NCBI GenBank assembly: GCA_019359545.1
Contig: JAHHHB010000074.1
Span: 1-35,578, forward strand
DNA: 35,578 nucleotides
Direction of reading: 5' to 3'
DNA from: Desmonostoc geniculatum HA4340-LM1
GTDB lineage: Bacteria > Cyanobacteriota > Cyanobacteriia > Cyanobacteriales > Nostocaceae
Under the pieces are notes generated by a model, which saw only the letters and a list, made by a program, of their open reading frames with translations, was not told where the DNA came from and ran no database searches. Positions 1 to 9,132 of the stretch are shown piece by piece; position 1 is the first letter of the stretch, and every line of letters starts with the position of its first letter. The position numbers and the translations under genes were made by a program.

Positions 1-570
1 ACCAATGTTGAGGTCTCTGACATCAACTTTGTCTTGTCCTCGGACAAAATCCATGACGACATCGTTTTCTCCATAGTATGCCAAATTGAAGACATCATTT
101 CCTGTCCCACCATACAAAGTATCATTGTCTTCACCACCTTCTAAACGGTCATCTCCTTGTTCACCAAACAGGACATCATTACCACTAAATCCTCTGAGGG
201 TATCATTACCTAAACCACCAAATAATTGATCTGCATAATAGTTCCTACCATCAACAGTCTGAGCCAGGTTAACAGTATTCAAAAGGAAATCACTGGCTTG
301 CAGTAGGCTAGGATTGATGCCATTGAGTTTTAGTTGGGCAGAATAACCACCAAAAAAAGTTGTAATTAAAGCATTATTTTGACCGTCATTAGTAATCAGC
401 TTTTGCAGTGTAGTCCAATCACCAATGTTGAGGTCTCTGACATCAACTTTGTCTTGTCCTCGGACAAAATCCATGACGACATCGTTTTCTCCATAGTATG
501 CCAAATTGAAGACATCATTTCCTGTCCCACCATACAAAGTATCATTGCCTTCACCACCTTCTAAACGGTC
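1..570. repeat. 420-base direct repeat inside the RTX gene
   Basis: Bases 1-150 and 421-570 match with a single difference (128 against 548), a period of exactly 420 bases or 140 codons. Only the first copy is complete here; the second runs off the edge. The near identity at DNA level points to recent duplication or gene conversion. Confidence 0.9.
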
Positions 571-678
571 ATTTCCACCTTGTCCAGAAAGGGTATCATT
601 ACCGTTTAAGCCTTGAATAGTATCATTTCCAGAAGTACCGACTAAATTATCGTTATTGTTCGTTCCTTTAATAAGCAT
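1..678 (-). CDS. RTX-type calcium-binding repeat protein (N-terminal part; runs off the window)
   Basis: The minus-strand frame starts at ATG 678-676, preceded by an AAGGAC ribosome-binding site, and stays open for 226 codons to the window edge, so the C-terminus is missing. It carries glycine/aspartate-rich nonapeptides such as GNDTLSGQGGNDRLEGG, the calcium-binding beta-roll repeats of hemolysin-type (RTX) proteins. Between roll blocks lies a spacer with NLAYYGENDVVMDFVRGQD followed by a region of different character (TTFFGGYSAQLKLNG). Roll plus spacer form a module of 140 residues that begins again before the window edge. No signal peptide is visible, as expected for proteins exported by type I secretion with a C-terminal signal. 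The function of the whole protein cannot be told from this part; many cyanobacterial RTX proteins are secreted surface proteins or enzymes. Confidence 0.85.
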   Translation of the reverse strand, partial: MLIKGTNNNDNLVGTSGNDTIQGLNGNDTLSGQGGNDRLEGGEGNDTLYGGTGNDVFNLAYYGENDVVMDFVRGQDKVDVRDLNIGDWTTLQKLITNDGQNNALITTFFGGYSAQLKLNGINPSLLQASDFLLNTVNLAQTVDGRNYYADQLFGGLGNDTLRGFSGNDVLFGEQGDDRLEGGEDNDTLYGGTGNDVFNLAYYGENDVVMDFVRGQDKVDVRDLNIG

Positions 679-1955
679 AGTTTTACCGTCCTTTTTTCGG
701 TTTAAGATAGTGCAGAAATACTTTAGCACACAACGTAATACGTACTACACTATTTTCTAAATTTAATTTTTGATATTAAATATTAATTCTTATGATGTTG
801 ACCACTCTGAATCAATACATTATTTTTTGTATCGCAATATAATAATGCACTTGGATTTTTAAAATTATTTGTGTAGGTGGAGAGTATGGAATCGGGAGTA
901 GGGAATGAGCCTTTTTGAAGTGTACGGATTTTTTTAAATTAAATGATATTCCTATAAATGACTCCATCCACATGGGTTTGAGTCACTCAACTCGAAAGCA
1001 AGCTAACATTACTTGTGCCTGTCAAGCAAAATTTATAAAAATCAACTGTATTTGGATTTGCTATTGAATAATTTTAATTAATAGATGTGATAATACCAAT
1101 ATTTTGATGAGCAGTCAATGTAGTTTCTGAAATCTTTTTTTTGGAAAATTTGGACAAGCATTCTTAGAGATTGAATATGGCAGTCCAGTTTGATTTTTGA
1201 AAAAGATTACAAGAAAATACACGGCTCAGCTTCATTTGTAGAGCCTATGAAAACTAGAAGGCGATCGCGTCCTCTTAAATCAATGATGCTACTAAATTGA
1301 TAGTATGGTGATCCTGCTGAATTAATTAGATTAAGTATACAGACAATAGGGCTATTTAAGCCTCATAATTTGACGTAATTGACTAAAATCACACACTTAC
1401 TGCGATCGCACTGTTGCAGCGATAGTACGATTGTATTGTGTACCAAAAACACTATCGAATAGATTCCAGAAGTTCTCTAAATCAGAAAAGGCATTCAGTT
1501 GGTTATATGTTAGCGGGAGTACGAAGTCGAGGAAATTAGTCATAAAATGTAGGGCTTGTGTTCTGTAAAAAAAGTGATAATTCTTGAACCTAATAAACTT
1601 TGTCGTTTCAGGCTTTTCCTGACAACTCTTAAAGAGTTGAAAACAAATAGTAATTTTTTCCCAGCAAAAAATAAAGCTTTAATTTAGAAACACCAAAATT
1701 ACAGTTCAGTAGGCGATCGCATAACTTTAATTTACTGATATTTAAGTTAATTGGCATGATAAAACGTATTTATGTTTCGTTTTGTAAAAATTCTGGAATT
1801 ATTAGTTTCTGAGGTGTTTATTGATTTGAAATTTCATCAAATAGATTGATTTTTTAACGCCGACTTACTCGATCGCCCACACCCAAGTCACAAGTCTGGG
1901 CGATTGATTACGATAATTGTTAAGCTGTTGTTCTTGAAAAAAAGGGGAGAAATTT
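679..1955. other. Long AT-rich intergenic region, no gene seen
   Basis: This is about 1.28 kb between two divergent genes. I see no convincing reading frame or structural RNA. It holds three HIP1-type octamers (near 1260, 1402 and 1713), a perfect short inverted repeat at 1623-1639 (CAACTC/GAGTTG) without a T-run, and a possible stem (ATCGCCCA 1872-1879 with TGGGCGAT 1897-1904) about 50 bases before the epimerase start that could lie in its 5' untranslated region. Promoters for both flanking genes should lie here but none is clear enough to place. Confidence 0.6.
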
Positions 1956-3137
1956 ATGGAGTATAATTTTCAAACATTGGCTGAACTTTACAAAAACACA
2001 CTCTTAAACGATGTCCTCCCATTTTGGGAAAAATATTCCCTCGATTGGCAGCAAGGCGGCTATTTCACCTGTCTCGATCGCCAGGGCAAAGTGTATGATA
2101 CAGACAAATTTATCTGGCTGCAAAACCGCCAAGTATGGACTTTTTCCATGCTTTACAACCAGTTAGAAAAACGCGAAAATTGGCTGAAAGTTGCCAGTAA
2201 TGGCGCTAACTTTCTCGCCCAACACGGCAGAGATAGTGATGGTAACTGGTACTTTGCCCTGACTCGTGCAGGAAAACCACTGGTTGAGCCTTACAATATT
2301 TTTTCTGATTGCTTTGCGGCAATGGCATTTAGCCAATATGCACTCGCATCCGGCGAAGACTGGGCGACAGATGTGGCGATGCAAGCTTACAACAACGTTT
2401 TATGCCGCAAGGATAACCCCAAGGGCAAATATAATAAGACCTATCCCGGCACACGCCCGATGAAATCCTTGGCTGTACCGATGATTTTAGCCAACCTCAC
2501 TCTAGAAATGGAATGGTTGTTGCCCAAGGAAACCCTAGAAAATGTCCTAGCTGAGACTCAGGGCGAAGTCATGACCGATTTTCTCGACCCAGAACGGGGA
2601 CTAATGTACGAAAACGTTGCCCCTGACGCTTCCCACATCGATTGTTTTGAAGGACGGTTGATTAACCCAGGTCACGGTATTGAAGCGATGTGGTTTATCA
2701 TGGACATCGCCCGCCGGAAAAAGGATACCAAAACTATCAACCAAGCTGTTGATGTGGTGCTAAATATCCTGAATTTTGCTTGGGATAGGGAGTATGGCGG
2801 CTTATATTACTTTATGGATGCAGCCGGTCATCCTCCACAGCAACTCGAATGGGATCAAAAGCTGTGGTGGGTTCACCTGGAATCTTTGGTTGCATTAGCG
2901 ATGGGTTATCGCTTGACGGGGCGTGAGGTGTGTTGGGAATGGTATCAAAAGATGCACGATTACGCCTGGTCACACTTTGCTGATTCAGAATGCGGTGAGT
3001 GGTTTGGCTATCTGAATCGGCGGGGAGAAGTATTGTTGAACCTCAAAGGCGGCAAATGGAAAGGGTGTTTTCACGTACCGCGTGCATTGTACCTTTGTTG
3101 GCAGGAGTTTGAGGCATTACGATGCCTGGGGCGGTAA
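1956..3137 (+). CDS. N-acylglucosamine 2-epimerase family protein
   Basis: This 393-residue protein belongs to the AGE/renin-binding-protein family ((alpha/alpha)6 barrel), which interconverts N-acetylglucosamine and N-acetylmannosamine or related sugars. Family landmarks are NRQVWTFSMLY (Arg58), NPGHGIEAMWF (His240), KLWWVHLESLVALAMGYRL, ECGEWFGYLNRRGE and KGCFHVPRALYLCW (His373). Arg, two His and a Glu in these places are the catalytic residues described for the Anabaena CH1 enzyme, whose numbering appears to differ by one. Length is normal for the family. The start has a good ribosome-binding site (AGGGGAGA, 6 bases away). No sialic-acid genes lie beside it, so its substrate could equally be mannose/glucose or cellobiose-type sugars. 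Confidence 0.9.
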   Translation: MEYNFQTLAELYKNTLLNDVLPFWEKYSLDWQQGGYFTCLDRQGKVYDTDKFIWLQNRQVWTFSMLYNQLEKRENWLKVASNGANFLAQHGRDSDGNWYFALTRAGKPLVEPYNIFSDCFAAMAFSQYALASGEDWATDVAMQAYNNVLCRKDNPKGKYNKTYPGTRPMKSLAVPMILANLTLEMEWLLPKETLENVLAETQGEVMTDFLDPERGLMYENVAPDASHIDCFEGRLINPGHGIEAMWFIMDIARRKKDTKTINQAVDVVLNILNFAWDREYGGLYYFMDAAGHPPQQLEWDQKLWWVHLESLVALAMGYRLTGREVCWEWYQKMHDYAWSHFADSECGEWFGYLNRRGEVLLNLKGGKWKGCFHVPRALYLCWQEFEALRCLGR

Positions 3138-3198
3138 ACAACGCAATCAGTTTAATCTCTGCTAATGTACAAGTAAAAGTGAAATCAGTGCCACTAGG

Positions 3199-3786
3199 AT
3201 GAATGTTGTCACACCGAAACGATTTACGATCGCAGAGTACCATCAATTGATTGAACTCGGATTTCTGAAAGAGAAGGATCGGATTGAATTAATTCGAGGA
3301 GAACTGATTCAAATGACTGCAAAGGGAACACCTCATACAGTTTGTAGTTCTATTTTATGCCGTCAATTGGATCGGCTTTTAGGCGATCGAGCAGTCATCC
3401 GTGGACAAGATCCTATCACCCTTCCTAATCAAAGTGAACCTGAGCCGGATGTTGTCATCGCACGAGGAAAAGATGAAGATTATCTCCCTCATCATCCTTA
3501 TCCTGAAGATATTTTATTAGTAATTGAAATTTCAGATACAACTTTAGATTACGACCAAACAACAAAGCGATCGTTGTATGCAGAAGCCGGAATTTATCAT
3601 TACTGGATTATGAATTTACCTGCTCGTCAACTTGAGTGCTACAGCCAACCTTATCAAAATGCTCAAAAGCAGTTTAACTATTTGAGCAAACAGATTTTTT
3701 TATCGAATCAGTCGGTGGTTATTCCTGGATTTGAAAATGTAATATTGGACTTGAATCGGTTATTTCCAGAAAGTTTTGGTGAATGA
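3199..3786 (+). CDS. Uma2 (DUF820) family putative endonuclease
   Basis: The 195-residue protein has the cyanobacteria-expanded Uma2 fold, a PD-(D/E)XK nuclease-like domain. Seen are RIELIRGELIQM near the N-terminus, EPEPDVVIARG (the metal-binding Asp), LVIEISDTTLDYDQTTKRSLYAEAG split over residues about 107-131 (Glu and Lys of the motif), and IYHYWIMNL. AGGATGA just before the ATG gives a modest ribosome-binding site. It lies 62 bases behind the epimerase on the same strand, so co-transcription is possible. It is distinct in sequence from the Uma2 pair at 12449-13072 and 34699-35313. The biological role of these proteins is unknown; nuclease activity is inferred from the fold. Confidence 0.85.
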   Translation: MNVVTPKRFTIAEYHQLIELGFLKEKDRIELIRGELIQMTAKGTPHTVCSSILCRQLDRLLGDRAVIRGQDPITLPNQSEPEPDVVIARGKDEDYLPHHPYPEDILLVIEISDTTLDYDQTTKRSLYAEAGIYHYWIMNLPARQLECYSQPYQNAQKQFNYLSKQIFLSNQSVVIPGFENVILDLNRLFPESFGE

Positions 3787-3828
3787 TTTTGTCAGTCTAC
3801 AGTGTTAATCACAACCTAAAGCAGTCTC

Positions 3829-4088
3829 ATATAGCAATCCTATTTGAATTCTGAACAGATACGTAGTAGCGTGGCAAGGCTAAAATCTTGCAATAGATTA
3901 GCGCTAAAAACATTGAATTTAAAAGTTAAAAGCCCATTTTATAATGCACTATTTTAGTCTTGCCACGCCAGTAGGGTGTGTTACGGCTTCCGTAACGCAC
4001 CATTATCAAGGGTTGGTGCGTTAGCGTTTCGCGTAACGCACCCTACAAATACCTACTTTTATTCAAAAATAAAATAGGAATTCTATAT
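3829..4088. mobile_element. Nested inverted-repeat element (MITE-like), about 260 bases
   Basis: Terminal inverted repeats of 17 bases (ATATAGCAATCCTATTT at 3829-3845 and the reverse of 4072-4088) match at 15 positions. Inside lies a second inverted pair, CGTGGCAAG(G/A)CTAAAAT at 3870-3886 and 3951-3967 with one mismatch, and then a palindromic unit at 3971-4046 bounded by GTAGGGTG and CACCCTAC. The middle contains TTACGGCTTCCGTAA and a GGTGCGTTA/TAACGCACC stem. No protein is encoded. Such units are spread through Nostocales genomes; mobilisation by a transposase elsewhere is inferred. Confidence 0.6.
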
Positions 4089-4121
4089 AATACTTATGTA
4101 CTTGTAATTTATTTAGTAATT

Positions 4122-4748
4122 ATGGTGCAAATAATACAAGCGCGGGATACCAGTCTTTATGAACTAGAAGAAAAATTTGGTTTGCAATTGGTTACAAATA
4201 CTGAGTTCTTTACAGAATGGACAAATGATTTATCACCATTGAATGATGCAGAAAAATTATCATTAGAACGAGTTAAAAGCAATTATTTAAATTTAACTCA
4301 ACGTCGTCCAATGTCAGAAGAAGCTGTGAAGATGGTAGTGCTATCTCCACTGCTAGATTTCGCAGGTTTTTATCAGCCACCTTTTGAAATTGAAACTGAA
4401 AAATCTATTGATATTGTTGCTGAAGATGAAAGCATAATAGTCAAAGGTAATATTGATGTTTTGGTAATTCAAAAACGTCTTTGGGTACTAGTTATTGAAT
4501 CTAAAAGCACTAAATTTGATGTCTTAGCCGCATTACCCCAAGCACTTGCTTATATGCTTGATACTCCCAATATTGAAAAACCAACTTTTGGGTTACTTGT
4601 CAACGGTAGAGAGTTTGTTTTTGTCAAGTTAGTTCAGCAAGAAAAGCCAAAATATGCTCGTTCTTATGCATTATCGATTGAACGCGATGCAGAATTTCAA
4701 CAGGTACTAAGTGTCTTAAAACGCATTAGTCAATTAATTTTGTTGTAG
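4122..4748 (+). CDS. Stand-alone type I restriction R-subunit N-terminal-like (HsdR-N) nuclease domain protein
   Basis: The 208-residue protein matches the N-terminal nuclease domain of HsdR-type proteins. Residues about 55-75 (RRPMSEEAVKMVVLSPLLDFAGF) lead into the PD-(D/E)XK core: GNIDVLVI supplies Asp, and LWVLVIESK supplies the E-x-K pair. This is followed by LPQALAYML and FGLLVNGREFVFV, the usual end of this domain. There is no helicase or translocase part, so it is not a full restriction subunit. Small proteins of this kind are common in cyanobacteria and are of unknown function. It ends 12 bases from the 3' end of the BrxD-like ATPase gene, which points the other way. No methylase or specificity subunit is nearby. 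Confidence 0.7.
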   Translation: MVQIIQARDTSLYELEEKFGLQLVTNTEFFTEWTNDLSPLNDAEKLSLERVKSNYLNLTQRRPMSEEAVKMVVLSPLLDFAGFYQPPFEIETEKSIDIVAEDESIIVKGNIDVLVIQKRLWVLVIESKSTKFDVLAALPQALAYMLDTPNIEKPTFGLLVNGREFVFVKLVQQEKPKYARSYALSIERDAEFQQVLSVLKRISQLILL

Positions 4749-4760
4749 TTAATTCCCTAA

Positions 4761-6089
4761 TCACAAACTAAATTCGGCTGCATTATCCTCATCGACATCT
4801 GCATCTTTCCCTACAGCAGTAGGTTTAAATTTAGAGTCATGAATCAATTCACCAAATGAAATTCCTGGATTTTGGAAAAGAATATTCAGCACACTCATAA
4901 AATCTCGCACAATTTCCCCTGGTGTCAGTAATGCTTCTGCACCCAAGCGATTAATAATTTCTTGGACAAAATCTTTCAACTCACGATTTGTCAAAGTCTG
5001 TTGATAGCCAAAATTGACTGCATGAATTTCAGCTAAACGTTGCAAAAGCGTCAAAATTTCTGTTTCACTTAATGGGTTTAGCCGCATCACTGGCCCTAAA
5101 TGTTCCTGAACATTAGCTTGTGTAACAAAGCGGCTTTCTTTTGTGCGTCTTCGCCAAGCTTGGTCTGCAAAAAGTCCTCTATTTGAATCTTCTAAAAATT
5201 TGGTTGTTCCACCAACAACAATGCCAAGATGTTCTGCTTTACATTGCATGGTGTCGTTAAACATTGCCAGCAGCCTATTATAGTTCTTTTCCCGCGTGAC
5301 TGTAGTAGATATTTGATATAAATGTACAGCTTCATCAACTAAAATTAATAGTCCTTTATAGCCAATTTCAGCTACAAATTTAGCAAACAATTTGATGTAG
5401 TCATACCAACTATCATCATCAATAATGACGCGGACTCCTAAAGCTGCTTTCGCCTCAATTTTAGTAGTAAATTCTCCACGCAACCAACGCATTGCAGCAT
5501 TTTTTAACTTATCATCATCTAATCGGTAGCCACGCCAATAAGCGATAATAACACTACCAAAATCAAAACCGTGAACTAAATCTTCAATATATTGGACTAC
5601 TTCCCTAATTTTCGATTCAACTGCGTCATCAAAACCATCGTCATTGGGACGCATTTCAGTTTCTTTAACTACTTCTTGTTGAATTTTATTAATCCATCCT
5701 TCCAAAATTGAGACTAAAGCGCCGCCATCCGGACGAGTTTTTGTAGCTAGATGGCTCATTAATTCTCGATAGGTTGCTAAACCTTCATTATTACTTCCTG
5801 CTAATCGGCGTTCAGGGGATAAATCCGCATCAGCTACGACAAAACCTTGCTCCATCGCTCGGTTACGAATTAGTTGCAGTAAAAAGCTTTTCCCTGAACC
5901 GTAATTACCAATTATAAACCGAAATGCTGCTACACCTTCTGCAATATCATCGAGATTTTGTAATAGGCTTTTGAGTTCTTTTTCTCGACCTACTGCTATA
6001 TGTTCAACTCCTATTCTTGGTACTACCCCTGCACCAAGGGAATTAATCAAAGCAGTGGATATTTTTTTCGAGATTTTGAGCTTTGCCAT
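4761..6089 (-). CDS. BrxD-like P-loop ATPase (DUF2791 family)
   Basis: The 442-residue ATPase has Walker A GNYGSGKS at 61-68 and Walker B GLLILVDE at 246-253. The N-terminal block GVVPRIGVEHIAVGRE and the segment after the P-loop, VVADADLSPERRL, are hallmarks of the DUF2791 family that includes BrxD of type 2 BREX phage-defence systems and ATPases found with TerB-domain proteins. Length is typical of the family. The gene lies 94 bases downstream of the TerB-C coiled-coil gene on the same strand, probably one transcript. The Lhr-like helicase that usually accompanies this ATPase is absent in the window. A role in DNA processing or anti-phage defence is inferred from the family. Confidence 0.8.
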   Translation of the reverse strand: MAKLKISKKISTALINSLGAGVVPRIGVEHIAVGREKELKSLLQNLDDIAEGVAAFRFIIGNYGSGKSFLLQLIRNRAMEQGFVVADADLSPERRLAGSNNEGLATYRELMSHLATKTRPDGGALVSILEGWINKIQQEVVKETEMRPNDDGFDDAVESKIREVVQYIEDLVHGFDFGSVIIAYWRGYRLDDDKLKNAAMRWLRGEFTTKIEAKAALGVRVIIDDDSWYDYIKLFAKFVAEIGYKGLLILVDEAVHLYQISTTVTREKNYNRLLAMFNDTMQCKAEHLGIVVGGTTKFLEDSNRGLFADQAWRRRTKESRFVTQANVQEHLGPVMRLNPLSETEILTLLQRLAEIHAVNFGYQQTLTNRELKDFVQEIINRLGAEALLTPGEIVRDFMSVLNILFQNPGISFGELIHDSKFKPTAVGKDADVDEDNAAEFSL

Positions 6090-6183
6090 GTATTACACTT
6101 CACTTTATTATAAACGCAGAAGCACGCAGTAACGAGTTAAGGTATATTCTCACCTTATTAATAATCTTACAACCTCAGAATTC

Positions 6184-7518
6184 TTACATTTGAGTATGTC
6201 TAGCCATAAGATCATCATACATTGCAATCATTTTTTTTACCTGAGTCTTATGTTCTTGATAAACTTCTGGAATTTCGGAATCTGAATCAATTATTAATTC
6301 ACCAATAGTATCATTTGCTCGTTCATTGATAGAATCGATTAGTAGGTTTGGCATGGTGATATTTACCTCAGCAATTTTTTTAATCGCAGCTTTGGTATTA
6401 TCTTCTTCAACTATAGCTTTTAATACTTGTAATTCATATCCTGGTAAATTTTCCAGAAAATTAGTCCATTCTTCTGGTATATATTCTGATGTATCAACTT
6501 CTGGAGAACCTATGGTTGCTGAAGATTCAACTATTTCTGTAAAAGGAAACAATTCAAGATCGTCTTCTGTGGAATTATCAGCCAAAGGTTCTGGGTTGAA
6601 GGTTTCTGCTTGTTGGAGTAATTCCCACACTTGATTTTGCAGCAAGTCTCGTTCTTCTTGCAATAATGAAACTTGTCCCTGTAATTGCTGCAATTCTTCT
6701 TTTTGGGTTGCGATTTGAGTTTGTGAAGAATTTATAAGAGCTTGGATGTTTTCTCTTTCAGTTATTGTGGCTACAAGTAATTGGTTTTCTTTGTTTACCT
6801 TGATTTCTAATTCTTGAATTGCAATTCGTAGTTCGTATAATTTTTCTTCTAATTGGGGTTTGAGTCTGCCTAACAGAGTTAAATTACTTTCAATTTCTTG
6901 TTGTTGTTGCTGGAGTTCGGAAATTTGACTTTGCAACTGAGTGATTTCCGCACGAGATACATTACAATTCGACTCTAAACGACGCTTTTCTGCTGCGAGA
7001 TTAGAAAAAGCATCGTTTAATTCTGCTTGATTTTTTTCTAAGTTATTCAGTTCAATTTGTAGACTATTGATTTCAGTTTCTAACTGTTTTTTTTGCCCAG
7101 CAAATGTTCTGACTTCTCGATGCAGACTGTCCCTTTGGCTACGATTTTCAGTTACTTGATTTTGGAGTTGTTTTGATTCTGCATATAATAAATTATGATG
7201 TTCTTCAATTTGATTTATTTCTCTGACAATACGAGCCTTCAATCCCTCCATTTCTTTAATACGCTTCCGGAGAGAACCTAAAACAAACATTTCATAATTT
7301 CTGCGTCGCTTATCTACGAATAATGCTGCTCCATAGATAATAAGTGCAGTAATTATACCTGTGAGAAAGGCTTTATTAAAATCCCAGTTGGGAACAAGGC
7401 TAAGTCCAAAACTCACACTAAAGGCAACTATGCCTAAAATAAATCGATTACTGATCGTTACTGATTGCATATTGCTGGTTGTTAGCGTAGTTAAGCGATT
7501 GGAATCACCCGTTTTCAT
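6184..7518 (-). CDS. Membrane-anchored coiled-coil protein with C-terminal TerB-C-like domain
   Basis: The 444-residue protein has three parts. Two membrane segments near residues 26-43 and 50-67 are followed by a basic stretch (DKRRRN), so the bulk should face the cytoplasm. A long Gln/Glu/Leu-rich coiled coil spans about 82-300. An acidic linker leads to a C-terminal domain at about 355-425 (ELQVLKAIVEEDNTKAAIKK, then NLLIDSINERANDTIGELII) that resembles the TerB-C domain of tellurium-resistance-type proteins, including the DxxGE-like end. TerB-C proteins pair with DUF2791 ATPases in predicted stress and defence systems, and such an ATPase is the next gene. The combination of two transmembrane helices, coiled coil and TerB-C is unusual. 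No clear ribosome-binding site precedes the ATG. Confidence 0.7.
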   Translation of the reverse strand: MKTGDSNRLTTLTTSNMQSVTISNRFILGIVAFSVSFGLSLVPNWDFNKAFLTGIITALIIYGAALFVDKRRRNYEMFVLGSLRKRIKEMEGLKARIVREINQIEEHHNLLYAESKQLQNQVTENRSQRDSLHREVRTFAGQKKQLETEINSLQIELNNLEKNQAELNDAFSNLAAEKRRLESNCNVSRAEITQLQSQISELQQQQQEIESNLTLLGRLKPQLEEKLYELRIAIQELEIKVNKENQLLVATITERENIQALINSSQTQIATQKEELQQLQGQVSLLQEERDLLQNQVWELLQQAETFNPEPLADNSTEDDLELFPFTEIVESSATIGSPEVDTSEYIPEEWTNFLENLPGYELQVLKAIVEEDNTKAAIKKIAEVNITMPNLLIDSINERANDTIGELIIDSDSEIPEVYQEHKTQVKKMIAMYDDLMARHTQM

Positions 7519-7680
7519 ACAAATTTTTAATTCGTAATTAAATTTTACATATAAATATACTAAGTAAAAGTCGTTTTTAATTTGTGGTTTTTGGTATCAT
7601 AATCATTTTAAAATTTATAATCATCATGATTCATGAATAACATTGTTACGTAATAGACAAAAAGTGTCATCATCAAGGAA

Positions 7681-9030
7681 TTAATTTGAATTTTCAGTAG
7701 TAGATGTATTGCTATTTGCTCCTGGAAATAGTTTTAAATCTGCCTTTAAAAAGTCGATAAACTGCCGCGCTGTGCGTCCAGAGCGACCATTGTGGCGAGT
7801 TGCCCACTGTAATGCTTGATATTCCAAGTCTTCTTGGGTAATATTAATTTCAGCTTGTGCTGCTAGATGATAGACAATATTTAAATAAGTTTTCTGATTT
7901 GCTGGTTCAAAGGTCAAGGTTAAACCAAAGCGATCGCTAAACGAAAGCTTCTCCTGCATGGTATCCCAAGCATGGATTTCATCGTTATCCTTGGGTGCAG
8001 GTCTATCCACAAAAAACTCCCGAATCAAATGACGGCGATTAGAAGTAGCATATACCACTACGTTTTGCGGTCTTGCGGTTAAATTACCTTCCAAAACTAC
8101 CTTGAGTGCTTTAAAAGCATCATCATCTTCTTCAAATGAAAGGTCATCGACAAAGATAATAAATTTTTGTGGCACTCCTCGTAAATGTTCTACAATTTTT
8201 GGTAAGTCTTTTAAGTCAGATTTCGCTATTTCCAACAAACAAAGACAGCGATGGCTATACTCATTTAATAAAGATTTCACTAAAGAAGATTTTCCCGAAC
8301 CACGACTACCATAAAGTAATACATGCAGTGCTACCTCTCCTGATAATAAAAACTCTGTATTTTTTAACAAAGCATCTCGTTGAGACTCGTAACCTACAAG
8401 TGTGCTAAGCTTAACCGGATCTGGATACCGGATACCGATAAACTGTCCACCTTGCCAGCGTAAAGCGCGATATTGTGCAAATAAACCAGAACCATATTGC
8501 CGATAATAAGCTGCTAACTCTTCTACAGCATCACCCCAATTATCTAACTCCTGTAGATATGCAGCAAATTTTGTCTCTACTCCTAGCAATTGTTTTTCTT
8601 CATACCACACTACTGGCGAAATCGGCATATGAGCAACAGTTTGTACCCACTCGCTCAAAGAAGCGCTGCTACATTCATAAAGACTTTGCAATACTTGTAA
8701 GTCGTGCTGAACTGCTGCTACTAAAGCTGGGGGTAAGTCCTCAAATTTTCGTTGTTGAGCAAGTCTTGTAAAGGGATTTTCACAAAAGAGAATTTGAGTA
8801 ATTATATAGTCTTCCCAATTTTGATTTTTCGCAGCCAAAGCATGAAAAAAACTGCCGTAGGCTTGCAGACAACCGCGTGCATCGGCATCAGTGTAACGTA
8901 TAGCTTGCAACAGGTCAAGAAATGCTATCCCCACTTCGCCTTGAAGAACAGATTGGTACAGTAAAAGTGATGCTGCTTGACGCTGGAGGTATTGAACTTT
9001 TGTATGGGAGGAAGTATTTGCCATTGGCAT
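7681..9030 (-). CDS. DUF815 family AAA+ ATPase
   Basis: This is an ATP-binding protein of about 449 residues. In the longest frame (from TTG at 9048) Walker A is GSRGSGKS at 247-254 and Walker B is KFIIFVDDLSFE at about 295-306, followed by the family signature of a short lid region, VVVYATSNRRHLIREFF, and a C-terminal small domain with NGRSGRTARQFIDFL. The N-terminal 200 residues are helical and characteristic of the longer cyanobacterial DUF815 proteins. I prefer the ATG at 9030 (MPMANTSS) over the TTG at 9048; a further ATG at 9024 is possible. It sits upstream of the TerB-C gene on the same strand with a 162-base gap, so it may or may not belong to that unit. The family function is unknown. 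Confidence 0.8.
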   Translation of the reverse strand: MPMANTSSHTKVQYLQRQAASLLLYQSVLQGEVGIAFLDLLQAIRYTDADARGCLQAYGSFFHALAAKNQNWEDYIITQILFCENPFTRLAQQRKFEDLPPALVAAVQHDLQVLQSLYECSSASLSEWVQTVAHMPISPVVWYEEKQLLGVETKFAAYLQELDNWGDAVEELAAYYRQYGSGLFAQYRALRWQGGQFIGIRYPDPVKLSTLVGYESQRDALLKNTEFLLSGEVALHVLLYGSRGSGKSSLVKSLLNEYSHRCLCLLEIAKSDLKDLPKIVEHLRGVPQKFIIFVDDLSFEEDDDAFKALKVVLEGNLTARPQNVVVYATSNRRHLIREFFVDRPAPKDNDEIHAWDTMQEKLSFSDRFGLTLTFEPANQKTYLNIVYHLAAQAEINITQEDLEYQALQWATRHNGRSGRTARQFIDFLKADLKLFPGANSNTSTTENSN

Positions 9031-9132
9031 TGCTTGATTATTCGTCAATCAACTGGGTGATGTAGCTAAACAGCTATGGTAAATTGTCTGCTGACCTTGG
9101 CAGCAAAATCAAAATCTACATAGGTTTTAACA

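Noticed and set aside
379..564. Plus-strand reading frame inside the RTX gene
   Set aside because: It lies wholly opposite the RTX coding frame and has no ribosome-binding site.
679..1955. tRNA or other structured RNA gene in the long spacer
   Set aside because: No cloverleaf, T-loop consensus or long conserved stem could be found by eye.
4122..4748. Complete type I restriction-modification system
   Set aside because: Only the N-terminal nuclease-like domain is present; there is no translocase, methylase or specificity gene nearby.
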